Origin: Gracilaria vermiculophylla
Taxonomy: Eukaryota > Rhodophyta > Florideophyceae > Gracilariales > Gracilariaceae
Length of the DNA stretch: 64,000 nucleotides
Assembly: GCA_019155205.2 (NCBI GenBank)
Contig: JAHNZQ020000308.1
Span: forward strand, 1,081,037 to 1,145,036
Direction of reading: 5' to 3'
Made by a program: the position numbers and the translations under genes. Numbering within the stretch: the stretch's first letter is position 1; each line of letters opens with the position of its first letter. Below are positions 51,290-61,482 of this stretch, in pieces. The notes beneath the pieces were generated by a model. It did not search any database, had not been told where the DNA came from, and worked only from the letters and a program-made list of their open reading frames with translations.

Positions 51290-53164
51290 ATGGCCCACGT
51301 TGTTGACGCCGCTCCGCTGGAGCGCGTCTCGTCGCTCAAAACAAACGGAAGTTCTCTGTCATGGAATGCAGTCACCGTCGATGTTCCTCTCTCGAAAAAG
51401 GCAGCGAACAAGGACCCGAACAAAGACCCGGAGAATCCATCAACCAAGCGAATTCTCAACAACATATCGGGATATGTCAAGCCAGGCCAGCTTCTGTTTT
51501 GTATGGGACCTTCTGGATCTGGGAAGTCTTCACTCCTTGATTCGCTAGCCGACAGAATCAAACTCCCAGTTCAGGGAACTCAGATCCTCGACGGAAAGGT
51601 TAAAACGCCACATGCTCTGAAAGCAGTCGCCAAGTACGTGCAGCAAAAGGATGACTTATTGGGTGTTTTGACTGTCAGAGAGACTCTTCACACTGCTGCG
51701 GAGTTTTACTTGTCAGACAAAGCTGCTCGCCCTACAGCTGTTGATGAGGTCATTGATATTTTAGGGTTGCGCCCCCACGAACACACGAAGATTGGAAATG
51801 CGCTCGTACGCGGACTGAGCGGCGGCCAGATTCGTCGAGTTTCCATCGGATGTGAGCTTGTTGCCTCTCCCCAACTCATCTTTCTCGATGAGCCTACTTC
51901 TGGGTTAGACAGTGCCACCGCCTTCCACGTCATGACGCAATTGAAACGCATCGCGAAAACCACTGGCATGTCCATGATAATCACCGTACATCAACCCAGT
52001 GAGCTTGTATTTGAAATGGCCGACACCCTTCTACTCATATCTGGCGGAAGTACGTGCTACTTTGGTCCTGCGACTAAGGCAGCGACATACTTTTTGTCTC
52101 TTGGATTCTCGAAACCGGGCAAAACGTCGGACATTGAATGGATGCTTGATCTGGTCAACAAGGACTTTGGCCATCTTGAAAAAGTCAACAAGTGCATTGA
52201 AAGTTGGCCGAAATCTCAACTCGCTGCAGATCTCCAGCACGAGTTGAAGGAATTGGAGGACTCTTCTGAGAAGGAGCTTTCAAGTAGAATTCTAGGGCAG
52301 AAAATGGAGCGCATGAAGTATGCATCCAGCTTTATGCAACAGACCATCACTCTCACCAGGAGGGGTATCTTGAATACCATTCGCAACCCGGCGGTACTGT
52401 GGCTTCGATTTGCAATGTACTTGATGTTGTCGCTTATGATTGGCCTTGTATGGCTTCGTCTGGGAAGCTCCGCGTCGGTTATCAATGACTACAACTACGC
52501 CTTGTTCTACACTTGTGCCTTTATGATCTTCATGTCTGTTTCTGTATTACCAGCATACTTGGAAGAACGATCGGTCTTGGTTCGAGAGCGAGCAAATGGT
52601 GCTTACTCCGTGGGTGCCTATATATTTGCCCATACTTTATACGAAATTCCGTACGTATTCCTCTTGGCGTTGATGGCATCGTCGGTGACGTACTGGCTTG
52701 TCGGATTCACTTCATCTGCCAGACGTTTCTTCATCTTTGTGGCGAACTTGTTCTTGTCCCTCTTCGTCGCAGAATCGATGATGGTGCTTATTTCGGCTGT
52801 GATTCCGATTCTCATCGTTGGAATTGCGGCTGGAGCGATGACATTTGGTCTCTTCATGTGCGTGATGGGTGCATTTATAAGTGTTGATCGTATTGGATGG
52901 TGGTTAAGGTGGGTTCGATACGTCGCTGCTCATTTCTACTCCTACTCCACGTTCCTTGTGAATCAATTTCGCGATACAACCTGGGATGCATCGCCGAACA
53001 CCTTCCCACCATTCTTGGAACCTGTTCCTGGTGAAGAGGTATACAGGGCTCTCGGTCTTGAAGAGCGACTATGGGTGAATTTTGTCGCACTGATTGCAAT
53101 GGTGGTATTCTACCGCTTGTTGGCAGCAATTTGGCTACAGGTTTTCCTCAAGGGAAAGAAATGA
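51290..53164 (+). CDS. ABCG-family half-transporter (WHITE/WBC type)
   Basis: 624 residues with the reverse ABCG layout: nucleotide-binding domain first, then six membrane helices. Visible are Walker A GPSGSGKS (73-80), the Q-loop YVQQKDDLLGVLTVRETL, signature LSGGQIRR, Walker B LIFLDEPTSGLDSATA and the H-loop TVHQPS. The membrane domain shows ARRGILNTIRNP-type entry, EERSVLVRERANGAYS (the ABCG connector) and YEIPYVF. A short C-terminal EL helix region ends FLKGKK. Half-transporters dimerise to export lipids, sterols or secondary metabolites; the substrate is unknown. All ATPase motifs are intact. ATG 51290 is the first in frame. Confidence 0.93.
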   Translation: MAHVVDAAPLERVSSLKTNGSSLSWNAVTVDVPLSKKAANKDPNKDPENPSTKRILNNISGYVKPGQLLFCMGPSGSGKSSLLDSLADRIKLPVQGTQILDGKVKTPHALKAVAKYVQQKDDLLGVLTVRETLHTAAEFYLSDKAARPTAVDEVIDILGLRPHEHTKIGNALVRGLSGGQIRRVSIGCELVASPQLIFLDEPTSGLDSATAFHVMTQLKRIAKTTGMSMIITVHQPSELVFEMADTLLLISGGSTCYFGPATKAATYFLSLGFSKPGKTSDIEWMLDLVNKDFGHLEKVNKCIESWPKSQLAADLQHELKELEDSSEKELSSRILGQKMERMKYASSFMQQTITLTRRGILNTIRNPAVLWLRFAMYLMLSLMIGLVWLRLGSSASVINDYNYALFYTCAFMIFMSVSVLPAYLEERSVLVRERANGAYSVGAYIFAHTLYEIPYVFLLALMASSVTYWLVGFTSSARRFFIFVANLFLSLFVAESMMVLISAVIPILIVGIAAGAMTFGLFMCVMGAFISVDRIGWWLRWVRYVAAHFYSYSTFLVNQFRDTTWDASPNTFPPFLEPVPGEEVYRALGLEERLWVNFVALIAMVVFYRLLAAIWLQVFLKGKK

Positions 53165-54922
53165 GCAATATTTTCAGGCTGACATTCGGTGTGGATGACA
53201 TCTTCTCTCAAGACAATTACATCGCGTCGCTGAGATGAGGCATGCGATGTCATGAAATACGTTGTCGACTAATGAAATGCTTTTGAATTTCGGCAAGAGC
53301 GTTTGTTTCTGCTACGTTAGATCATTACAAGGTTGATCGGGTAATTACGGGTGCAAAGCCTTCAAGAACCAGTATTGTCGAGAAAAATGCAAGCTCGTAA
53401 GTGCTGAGGCTGTATGTACTGTGGACAGAGCTCACCGAGCGGTCATGGGACTTTTCTTATTAAAAATCCCTCTACGGCTTACCGCTTGTCACGCTACACA
53501 ATAAAACACTCGTGTTCCAAGCAAGTGCCAGCCATGGGATCTCATGGACTTAGGTTAGTGGGCTTATTCGTAATGGCGGTCGACGATCATATTCAGGCAG
53601 GAAATTGAACGGAGCACAGGGCGAAAGACAACTTGACCATCATTAAACACAGATTCTTGATGGCAATCGTTTGAAGCACCAATGGCGCTTGAGCCAAGTT
53701 GTTTTGCAGGGAATGTAATGGAACAAATGCCGATTTCTGTCTTGAGAAAGTGGCACATGCGGAAAGGTTGCACCAATTATCAGGCATGAAATGGAATCAA
53801 AATCGGTAGATTCTTTAAGTCGATGAAAACAACTTGTTGTTCTGCGGTGCAAGGTGACGGGGCACTAAGGCTTGGTCTACTACGACAGATATCGCTCTCA
53901 CTCGCATAGTTGGCTTATCTGTAACTTCATACAAACCTCCGGCTGCAAGGATGAATGTGCAACAGCATGTCGTGTGGAACAATCGCGTCTTCCTCGATTT
54001 GGCGGCTCAGGGCACGGACAGAAACTCTTTTCCTGATCAGGACGCCAACATCCTGATACGTTGTACGTCGAAATACATGCATTCATGGGGCATATCACAC
54101 AGCAGTTGACAAAGTAGCACGTGCTCGAAGCGTATGTGCAATATCGGGTTGGACCCGAATCTCAGTGCCCATCGGCACTGGCTGAAACCGCGTGCAGCTG
54201 CGGCTTCCAATTGCCTTTTTCTTTGACGCTCGGGACTATAGCGGTGGAATTTTTTCCAATTGGCGGGCGGCGCGCGGTTCCTCGTATAGGTTTCAACATG
54301 CTGTCATGAAGAGCACAATCTATGAAGAAAGAGACTTGGTTACCAATACCTTTCCCATTATGTCAAGCTGACGTCACGAGAAATGGGCAAATCGTTTTGG
54401 ATCAATGTTGAACTCCTCAACATTTGCCCGTCGTTGCAACCGCTCGTCATGCTAAGGATCATCATCTGTCTTACGTAAGCCTGTTGAAAATTAGAACCGG
54501 GCTGAGGGTTTGGGCTATCCAGCACCAATGAATGGCTGTGCGTATAGTCTACATTTAAGAAGCATGGTGCCCCGCATAGAATCATGCCCTATGCCTCTTC
54601 CGAGTCGAAGCTATAAAGTACTTACCAAATGATAAGTGGGTGATCGTTTAAGTAGAAGTCCAAGAAATTAAAAGCAGTGATTAAAACAATCTTTATACAG
54701 AATTTGTTTCAAGAAGTCAGAGAATAACGTCCAAGCTCTGTGGTAAGAACTAGCATTATCGAAGCAAAAGAAACAAGGTACGCATCCAGTAAGCAGCTAA
54801 CAAATGGCGAAAGAAACTAGTTAAAATCCAAACTGTCCGTTGATACAAGCTTCACAAATGTCAAACAGTTCGAACGAATGATTGCAAAATATCATCGATT
54901 ACAACATCAAACGTCAGTCCAA
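53165..54922. other. Convergent gene-poor region
   Basis: About 1.75 kb between the convergent ABCG and monooxygenase genes. Only short frames without motifs. Confidence 0.55.
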
Positions 54923-56209
54923 TCACTTCTTCAACGTCAGCTGCAACTCGATGGCATCTCCTTCTTCATCGGCGCTGACTCTCACCTTAAACTTGCGATT
55001 GAAGATAGGATTCGGCCAATAATTTGGAGTATTCTTTTTGTTGCCATACAAAAAGTATCGTGCAGTCCAGTCTGTCCAAATCAGGCTGCCATCAATGAAG
55101 AAGTCTACCTTGGAAATCTCCTTGGTGGCCACAACCTCTAAGGTAAGCTGCTTGTATGCGGAGACATTAACATCAGAATCCGACCCAAGCACCTGCACCA
55201 CGTTTCCATCAGCAACGAGCTGCACCTGCGTGAGAACACTGCGTCCGGTCGCAACATTGGCAACATCGGCACCCGATACCGCCTGCTGTCCGCGCCGTTC
55301 ATTGCCACTTGCACGCGCCAAAACTTTCACATCAGCACATTGATAATACTCCTCAGGGTTCCGCGTAGCGCTACACGGTTTCTGCACACGCGTGACGCCT
55401 CCTCTGGCACCGCTTTGCCCAAAACACTGCCCCCAATTCTTGGGTCGATCCGGGCCATCATAAAATGAGATAACACCGGGGGGGTTGCAAGTGTTTGCAG
55501 CTGACCAGAACCAATGCAATACACAGTGATCACAAACGAGATCCTCTGGCAGAATCCATTTCATTTTGTTGTTTCCCATCCTCTCTTGCGAGTTTTCCGG
55601 CTTGGTAGCGCACGGCAAGTACCACCGCAGCGGGTAGTTGCGGTCGATGGGGGCGCATTGCTTGTCAAAGCCCGAATCACAGTCCGGGTTTGGAGCGCGG
55701 CGTAGGGCATAGCAATGGCCCTGTTCAAAGCACTGTTCGGAGATCTCGCCACCACATTTCGCGACATCACAAATATGGAACTGGACGAACCCGTTGTGGT
55801 GCGCAACGATGTTGACCTCAGTGGTTATGACGTCACCCTGCGTATAGGTTTTGGTAATCTGAGCACCGTAGTAAAAGCGTCCTCCTCTCATGTGTTCTTG
55901 TTCACCACGGGCAGGGTCGCCGCACACACCGGCTCTCCAGCGAAAACCCTTCTTGAGCGGCTCGAATGGAACCCAGTTGTTACCAGAAAGACGCAATTGG
56001 CTTCGGGCGGCGGCGCCCGGGGCATCGTCCTTGTCGCCCGCCGGAAAGTGGGCTTTCAAGTCCTTGGGCGCATTGTTCCAAACTCCCTTTCCGCGGTTGA
56101 ACTTGTTGTCGGGATTCAGCGTGCCTCTCTGCGGCGGATCGGAAAGAAGACCGTGTGCGTTGACGCGGACAAGCAGCGCACAAAACAGCCAACAGATGGC
56201 GGTGAACAT
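54923..56209 (-). CDS. Secreted lytic polysaccharide monooxygenase, AA15-like, with C-terminal beta domain
   Basis: 428 residues. The signal peptide MFTAICWLFCALLVRVNA should be cut before His19, giving the mature N-terminus HGLLSDPPQRG required for a copper histidine brace. The second brace histidine is in NIVAHHNG (137/138). The domain keeps the AA15 cysteine pattern: RAGVCGDP, GGRFYYGAQI, FHICDVAKC, LPC, CDHCVLHWFWSAAN and YQCADVKVL. AA15 enzymes oxidatively cleave cellulose or chitin. Residues ~330-428 form a separate beta-sandwich (KVDFFIDGSLIWTDWTARYFLYG), like the Ig-like or binding modules attached to bacterial carbohydrate enzymes. Substrate is unknown; wall remodelling or digestion of competitors' polysaccharides are options. 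The upstream open extension lacks an ATG and is not coding. Confidence 0.8.
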   Translation of the reverse strand: MFTAICWLFCALLVRVNAHGLLSDPPQRGTLNPDNKFNRGKGVWNNAPKDLKAHFPAGDKDDAPGAAARSQLRLSGNNWVPFEPLKKGFRWRAGVCGDPARGEQEHMRGGRFYYGAQITKTYTQGDVITTEVNIVAHHNGFVQFHICDVAKCGGEISEQCFEQGHCYALRRAPNPDCDSGFDKQCAPIDRNYPLRWYLPCATKPENSQERMGNNKMKWILPEDLVCDHCVLHWFWSAANTCNPPGVISFYDGPDRPKNWGQCFGQSGARGGVTRVQKPCSATRNPEEYYQCADVKVLARASGNERRGQQAVSGADVANVATGRSVLTQVQLVADGNVVQVLGSDSDVNVSAYKQLTLEVVATKEISKVDFFIDGSLIWTDWTARYFLYGNKKNTPNYWPNPIFNRKFKVRVSADEEGDAIELQLTLKK

Positions 56210-56808
56210 TTGAGCAATGGGGCCAGACGACGGGACGCACTTGACATACGGAGCGAGGGTGGCGGGGTTGGGGACAGCCGTCGCGGGGGAAGCAGGCAGT
56301 GCACGGCGCGGTGCGCCTTTAACATGGCGGCGAAGGGCGGGCGCAGCCGACGGGCGGCCAGGCTGCACCAGGTGGCAGCTGCGTGCGGCGAGCGCGTGCG
56401 CATGGCGCTGACGTGCTGCGCCTCGCTGCGCCTTGCCTCGCCGCGTCAGTGCTGCGGCTGCCGCCGCTGGAGCGCAGCACAACGGACTTAAGCGCGCGAC
56501 GCGCAGCGTGCGTATGACATATCAGAGGCTTGAGCTCTCAGCTGCTCGGTGGCAGCCAGCGTGCGCCACCGTCGCTGCTCTTCTCCGCGCATGACGTCAT
56601 CAGCGTCGTGGTGCCACGGCGCGTGGCGTCGCGAGTGCCGCGCACCGCACGTGTGATATTGTGCCACGCGTGCACGTCACACATCTTGCAGCGCGGCGAG
56701 GGCGGGAGGGGGCGGGAGGAGAAGGCGCAATCGCCGCGGCCGTCGTCGCAGCGCCACGCGCGGTCGTCAGCCTCATCGGAGCAGTGCAGCCGCGCGCAGG
56801 CAGTCGCG
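56210..56808. promoter_or_regulatory. GC-rich divergent promoter region, LPMO / IMP1
   Basis: About 600 bp between divergent starts, very GC-rich throughout, which leaves long but meaningless frames on both strands. No specific element recognised. Confidence 0.5.
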
Positions 56809-57282
56809 ATGAGCGCGACGGCCATGGCGAGCGTGTCGCTGGCGCTGCGCGTGGCGGCTGGCGCGTACGTGCTGCAGACGCACGTCGTGAGCACGACGCT
56901 GGCGATCGGGCCGAGTATGCAGCCGACGCTGAACGTGCGCGGCGACGTGTTGCTGGTGTGGCACGTCAACGCGCGGCACGCGCGCCGCCTCGACGTCGTG
57001 GTGGCGCGCAAGCCCACGTCGGCCTCGCAGCAGGTGGTTAAGCGCGTGACCGGCGTGGAGGGGCAGCGAGAGCCGCGCCGCGCCGAGCTCGCGCCGCGCA
57101 TCGCGCGCCACCACGTGTGGCTGGCGGGCGACAACGCGCGCGCATCCACCGACTCACGCCAGTACGGCGCGGTGCCGCGCGCCTTGTTGCGCGGCCGCGT
57201 CGTGTGCCGTTTGTGGCCGCCGCGCGCGGCGGGACCACTGGGCGGTAAGCCGCGCGACGCCTGGGAGCGGCGCGCGCCGTAA
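56809..57282 (+). CDS. IMP1: Mitochondrial inner membrane peptidase IMP1-like (signal peptidase I family, S26)
   Basis: 157 residues, the usual IMP1/IMP2 length. One N-terminal hydrophobic helix (about 7-32) is followed by the catalytic serine in GPSMQPTL (Ser36), GDVLLV, the catalytic lysine in VVKRVTG (Lys78) and the family box HVWLAGDNARASTDSRQYGAVP with LRGRVVCRLWP. It cleaves bipartite targeting signals of proteins sorted to the intermembrane space. The STDSR reading fits IMP1 better than IMP2. Codon use is extremely GC-rich, unlike most neighbours. The longer upstream frame is noise; ATG 56809 places the helix correctly. Confidence 0.9.
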   Translation: MSATAMASVSLALRVAAGAYVLQTHVVSTTLAIGPSMQPTLNVRGDVLLVWHVNARHARRLDVVVARKPTSASQQVVKRVTGVEGQREPRRAELAPRIARHHVWLAGDNARASTDSRQYGAVPRALLRGRVVCRLWPPRAAGPLGGKPRDAWERRAP

Positions 57283-57564
57283 TTTTTGAGGTGCAACGTG
57301 TGGTGGTGGTGGCGGTGGCGGCGGGGGAGGGGGGCAGACGGGGGGCGGCTGGACAGCGCTGGTGAGACAAAGAGCGTCGCTGCACACGCAGCGCGCATGT
57401 TGTGCGAGCGCAGCGCACGCACCCACTCGCTTCCCTCTCGCCCCCCCCCCCATTTCTCGCCGTCGTCGTTCGTCGCGCTGGGCGCTTTGGCTCGGCGTCT
57501 TCCCGTGGCGCCTTCTCTTGGCGCCTTTGCTCCCTTTTGCCTCACACTCGCGCTTTGCGCTCTC

Positions 57565-57681
57565 GCTCGGCGCTTTCGCTCGGCGCTTTCGCTCGGCGCT
57601 TTCGCTCGGCGCTTTCGCTCGGCGCTTTTGCTCGGCGCTTTTGCTCGGCGCTTTTGCTCGGCGCTTTTGCTCGGCGCTTTC
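57565..57681. repeat. 13-bp minisatellite, 9 copies
   Basis: Nine units of GCTCGGCGCTTTC/T head to tail, with degenerate units on both sides (about 57480-57700). It lies in the presumed 5' region of the following gene, ending 37 bp before its ATG. Because 13 is not a multiple of three, it generates long open frames on both strands that are not genes. Confidence 0.95.
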
Positions 57682-57718
57682 TGTTGGCGCTCTCGCCGGC
57701 GGCGCTGCCCGCCTGACC

Positions 57719-58441
57719 ATGGCGCCCCGCTCGCTCTCCGCCACCTGCGATGGGTGGCACACCTTCAACGCCACCATCTTTGACCCTGTGCGCATCGCCG
57801 CCATCGCTCACCTGCGCTACGCGCCCATGCGCGAACGCGGTGCCATCATCATGAAGGCCACACACCCCGCAGAGTACCGCGTCTCGCACCACGCCGCCTC
57901 CGGTCTGTGGGACCTGGTGCCCACCGTTAATGCCGGCGCTGCGCAGCATGTCTCGCCGTCCATCGTCGACCCTGCTCTTCATGTGTCTGCCCCCTCGTCG
58001 GACAGCCCCAAGCGCCAGCACAACTCCGTCCCCGACTCCCTGTCTATGAACCAAGCAGTCATGTCCGCCCTCAAGAAAAGTGCCACGCACAGACGCTTCG
58101 CTATCACTATGGGTTCGAATCGCCACTTCATGCTGCATCCGAGCGCCACTTCCAGCCGCCATTTTGTTCTGTGTGAGCTGCATGCAGGGCCCTCCATCAT
58201 TTCGTCCAGCCCGAGGACCGCCCCGCACCCCTCACAGTTTGAACATAACCATGACGACGAGAATGATGATGGCGTGCAGGTGGCTTCGTTCACTTGTGAT
58301 GGCGTTTGGAAGAGGAGTTACAGCATCTCCGTAGAACGACTCATTCCTGACGAGCTGGTCGTGTTCTGTTTCTGGCTGGTTAACCTCATGAATAGGAGGG
58401 CCAATCGTGCTGACCCGGCGCATGTCCATGGATCCGCTTGA
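57719..58441 (+). CDS. Hypothetical protein, possibly tubby-C/LURP-like
   Basis: 240 residues from an ATG in good context (GACCATGG). The sequence alternates short beta-like strands (EYRVSHHAASGLWDLVP, RHFMLHPSATSSRHFVLCELHAG, VQVASFTCDGVWKRSYSISV) and ends with one hydrophobic helix (PDELVVFCFWLVNLMNR). That strand-rich body with a buried C-terminal helix recalls the tubby C-terminal/LURP-one/scramblase fold, but no diagnostic motif is present and the idea is weak. A Ser/Pro-rich and a His/Asp-rich loop interrupt the body. Its 5' flank is the 13-bp minisatellite. GC content declines through the gene. Confidence 0.55.
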   Translation: MAPRSLSATCDGWHTFNATIFDPVRIAAIAHLRYAPMRERGAIIMKATHPAEYRVSHHAASGLWDLVPTVNAGAAQHVSPSIVDPALHVSAPSSDSPKRQHNSVPDSLSMNQAVMSALKKSATHRRFAITMGSNRHFMLHPSATSSRHFVLCELHAGPSIISSSPRTAPHPSQFEHNHDDENDDGVQVASFTCDGVWKRSYSISVERLIPDELVVFCFWLVNLMNRRANRADPAHVHGSA

Positions 58442-60615
58442 GCTGAGCTCGCGCCCGACTGCGCTGTCACGCACTTGTTACTTGTTTTCGACTAGTTTGT
58501 TTTCCCTACTTCTGTGCGTGCTTAGATTTGTGTTGATCATCACGGCACGTGGTATGCGCGCCGCTTTGCTGTGGTATTTTGCGTTGTAAATGTGCATAAG
58601 AAACGGCGCGTCAAGAAGATCATAAGCTCAGCTTAGTAAAGTATACTGGCAAGGGTTGTGTGAGCTGCGTCTCGCCTACAATGCCGCACGGAGATTCATT
58701 TTACAGTTTGGGAACAATGGCCCGTGTCATGCGTCGTGTATGTGTCGAATGGTAAATCACGCGCCTTGGCTATCGCGCTCCGTGTGTCCGATGCACATCT
58801 GACGTAGCCATTGTCTGCGGCACGAAAGATTTTAGGAAGGGGTGCCAGAAGGGTCGGTAGATACGGCCTGCGCATCGATGTGAGCCATCAGTACAGTTTG
58901 CCGTGGCGGCGTGGGCCAGACGCGCTCACTGCCTCTACTGTCTCACAAACCCGTACACCTTGTTCTTGCTGCACGTGTGTGGTCAGCATGCTTCTCGTGC
59001 GTTCCCCCGAGGGCCGTCCGTGGCGAGAGCCACCCTGCAAACGTGATTGCTGTCGTCGTGGCGAGGGGCGCATTTTGGGGCGCCGCAGGCGTGGTGGATT
59101 TACAGCGGTGCGGTGACTAGAGCCTGACGTTTGTCACGCTGATGGGGTCCCACCGCTCTCGATCTCCGCACGACGCGGTGAACGTTTTGTGTCCGCAGTC
59201 GCACGACGTGCCTGCGTTGACCGCTGTCTGAAAGGTGCAGTAAGGTCCTGCAGAACTGTGACCGTTTGGCCACATGTCGCCGTGGAGATGCTCAAGGCCG
59301 TGGTTGCACTTCTGATGCTGGCGTCGTAAGCTTACTGCGGTGATGCGCTATAGAGCTGTAGAACACGTGCCAGGTCACATATTATTGTTGTTTTTGCTTG
59401 GTTCACGTGTTTGGTTTGGCGAAATCAAAATTGGAAGGGAGGGAATTACGACGCACCCCCCAGTTCCAGAACGATGCCGACGCAACGCTCACACTCCCTT
59501 TCGCGAGCCCCGTAGCTTTTGAGGCGACTCACCGCCGTGTATGCCCTCACTTCGTTTGAACCAGTTGTTGGCTCATGACGGTTCTACCCCTCGTCTATCC
59601 AGCACTGCGCTTTCTCTGTTCATTTATTATAGTGACTCATCACCAGTAAAAAAGGGCACAACGAACCACAGAACTGCAAATCGTCCCTTGAGAAGACTTG
59701 TCATAAATTGCATGGAGAACACGACAACCTACTCGCCAAGTGTTTCGATGATTACCACCCCCAGTCCAGGCCCGCACCTTGATCCTTGCATCCCAATGGC
59801 CCTCTCATTCGCACCAATACAGCTGATTCGCCGACCAGTACGTCTGTCACTTTGGACACTTATCGCGGCAGCGAATACAATTCATTATACAGAAACGTAC
59901 CACGTGAGCGATAAAGCCAACTCGCTCGTAAAAAAGAGATTCAATACCCGTAAAAGGGGGTTTGCAGTCCGTACTTACTTTACAACAGAAAACCAGACCT
60001 TAAAGGCCTTGTTTTGCACGGTCTCTAACAGACTCGCATGGCAGCATTTACATTTTGTTCAACGATACATCAGACCTCAGTGCCATCTATGGTGCTAAAC
60101 ATTTCATGGTCAAGAAAGATTTACCGCTGGGCAAAAACTTCTTCCAAGCTGTCCTTATCCTCGTATCATGAGACTCAGCTTGTAAGGTACGGCTCCTATC
60201 GATAATTACGAATGGTTGTATGCCATGTATTTCAAAATGAGATCCTTATCTGCTCTCCGCACATAACTATCTTACACAATCTGCCGCGATCTGAGGAACT
60301 AAGATCTTTAGCGCACCGAAACGCGTGCTGTATCAAACCCAGCGGTTCAGAAAATCCGCACATCACTCCTGATGAATGCTTTCAATCCTTTGGATGTTTC
60401 GTAGCAGTCGAGAATACCCGGAAAGTGTACCCTTGCATACCACCGCTCTTGTGCAAGAATTGTGGCAACGTCCTACAAAATGAAAGTCCCTTGTAAGTCT
60501 GATTCACATGAGAACACCTAATTTTCAGAGCAGTCCCCTGAGAATATTTCTCATAATCCCACACGATCTAAGTTTGATGGGAGCAGGAAAGCATAGTTCG
60601 TGAGAGACCCACCAT
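58442..60615. other. Gene-poor region of about 2.2 kb
   Basis: No gene firmly supported. An ATG-started frame at 59541-60098 (185 codons) has no motif and is within chance length. A frame at 60212-60496 (94 codons, cysteine-containing, CKNCGNV near its end) runs into a good GTAAGT donor at 60492 and might be an exon. Confidence 0.45.
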
Positions 60616-61482
60616 TTACGCCGTGTTCACGTCCATGTTTGGGGTTCCCGTCATTCGGGCCTTTTTTCTTCTCACAAGAAGCAGCACAATAATAAGAGAC
60701 AGAATCAGCACGATCGCACCGGCGACTATTAAGAAGATTATCCATGGATCCAATGAATTTTCGTCATCACATTCCAAATCTTTCTCGCATAGCGGCGCTT
60801 CTCTTTCTCTAACATACATTTCAATATCGTTTGTCACGTTAAACGCGATAGCACGAATGGCATCCCCATCTCTTTCTTGTTTGAAGCCGCTGTCAAGTCC
60901 GACGAAGTCCAGTTTACCGTTTTCTTCAGAAACAAATTGCACAATTACCTGATCCACAGGTTCTCGGAATGTACCGTATCGCCATAAAATGACGTTGTCT
61001 TTGGGGTAAGATTTTCCGTTGGTACCGTCACAGCTCCTGCTAAACCGCATCGCACCGTTAGAAACTTTGTATCTGACACTGTACGAACTGTTCAACGATG
61101 AGGCTTTTGTTTTAAACGCTATGGTCGCTCTGTTTTCCTCTTCGTCTACCGAAATGGAGCTCCCAATCACTCTTTTGTTGATCGTCACGCGCAGATCACT
61201 TACTTGTTGGACATTGGGGAGCCTGTAGATAGTCCGCTGAAAGCTCGTGTCGACCGTGTGGGGAAAGAATAGCTTCTCGGATACTATCAACGAACAATTT
61301 TGTTCGCGAGCAATGTTGATAAGAACCCCACATAGAAAGCGAGGTGGATTCTCCTTGTTCGCTGAACCAGTGCACGTGATTTCCTGACAATGAGTGATTT
61401 CAAACAGAAAGAGAAGTAGAAGCATGATAAAATGAATTGCATGCCTTCCCGGAGTAACATATCCCAGCGACGGCGCCCCCAT
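60616..61482 (-). CDS. Type I membrane protein with DUF2207-like ectodomain (tentative)
   Basis: 288 residues: signal peptide (hydrophobic stretch HFIMLLLLFLFEITHC), an extracellular region of about 200 residues, one membrane helix (PWIIFLIVAGAIVLILSLII) and a basic cytosolic tail (VRRKKARM). The ectodomain has several N-x-S/T sequons and a block SSYSVRYKVSNGAMRFS followed by VILWRYGTFREPVDQVIVQFV. That block resembles the strand pattern of bacterial and algal DUF2207 domains (a polar N-x-x-x-W step then a paired hydrophobic strand). Function is unknown. A cell-surface receptor or adhesion role is possible but not shown. Confidence 0.6.
   Translation of the reverse strand: MGAPSLGYVTPGRHAIHFIMLLLLFLFEITHCQEITCTGSANKENPPRFLCGVLINIAREQNCSLIVSEKLFFPHTVDTSFQRTIYRLPNVQQVSDLRVTINKRVIGSSISVDEEENRATIAFKTKASSLNSSYSVRYKVSNGAMRFSRSCDGTNGKSYPKDNVILWRYGTFREPVDQVIVQFVSEENGKLDFVGLDSGFKQERDGDAIRAIAFNVTNDIEMYVREREAPLCEKDLECDDENSLDPWIIFLIVAGAIVLILSLIIVLLLVRRKKARMTGTPNMDVNTA

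Noticed and set aside
55715..56491. 258-codon plus-strand frame opposite the monooxygenase
   Set aside because: Antisense to a gene with clear homology; composition follows from GC-rich coding on the other strand.
56538..57545. 335-codon minus-strand frame
   Set aside because: Antisense to IMP1 in very GC-rich DNA, where stop codons are rare.
57154..57804. Long minus-strand frame with KRRAKAPSESAE-type repeats
   Set aside because: Generated by the 13-bp minisatellite and IMP1 antisense; the same array gives open frames on the plus strand too.
59541..60098. 185-codon ATG-started frame
   Set aside because: No signal peptide, domain or coding bias; a frame of this length is expected about once by chance in a window this size.
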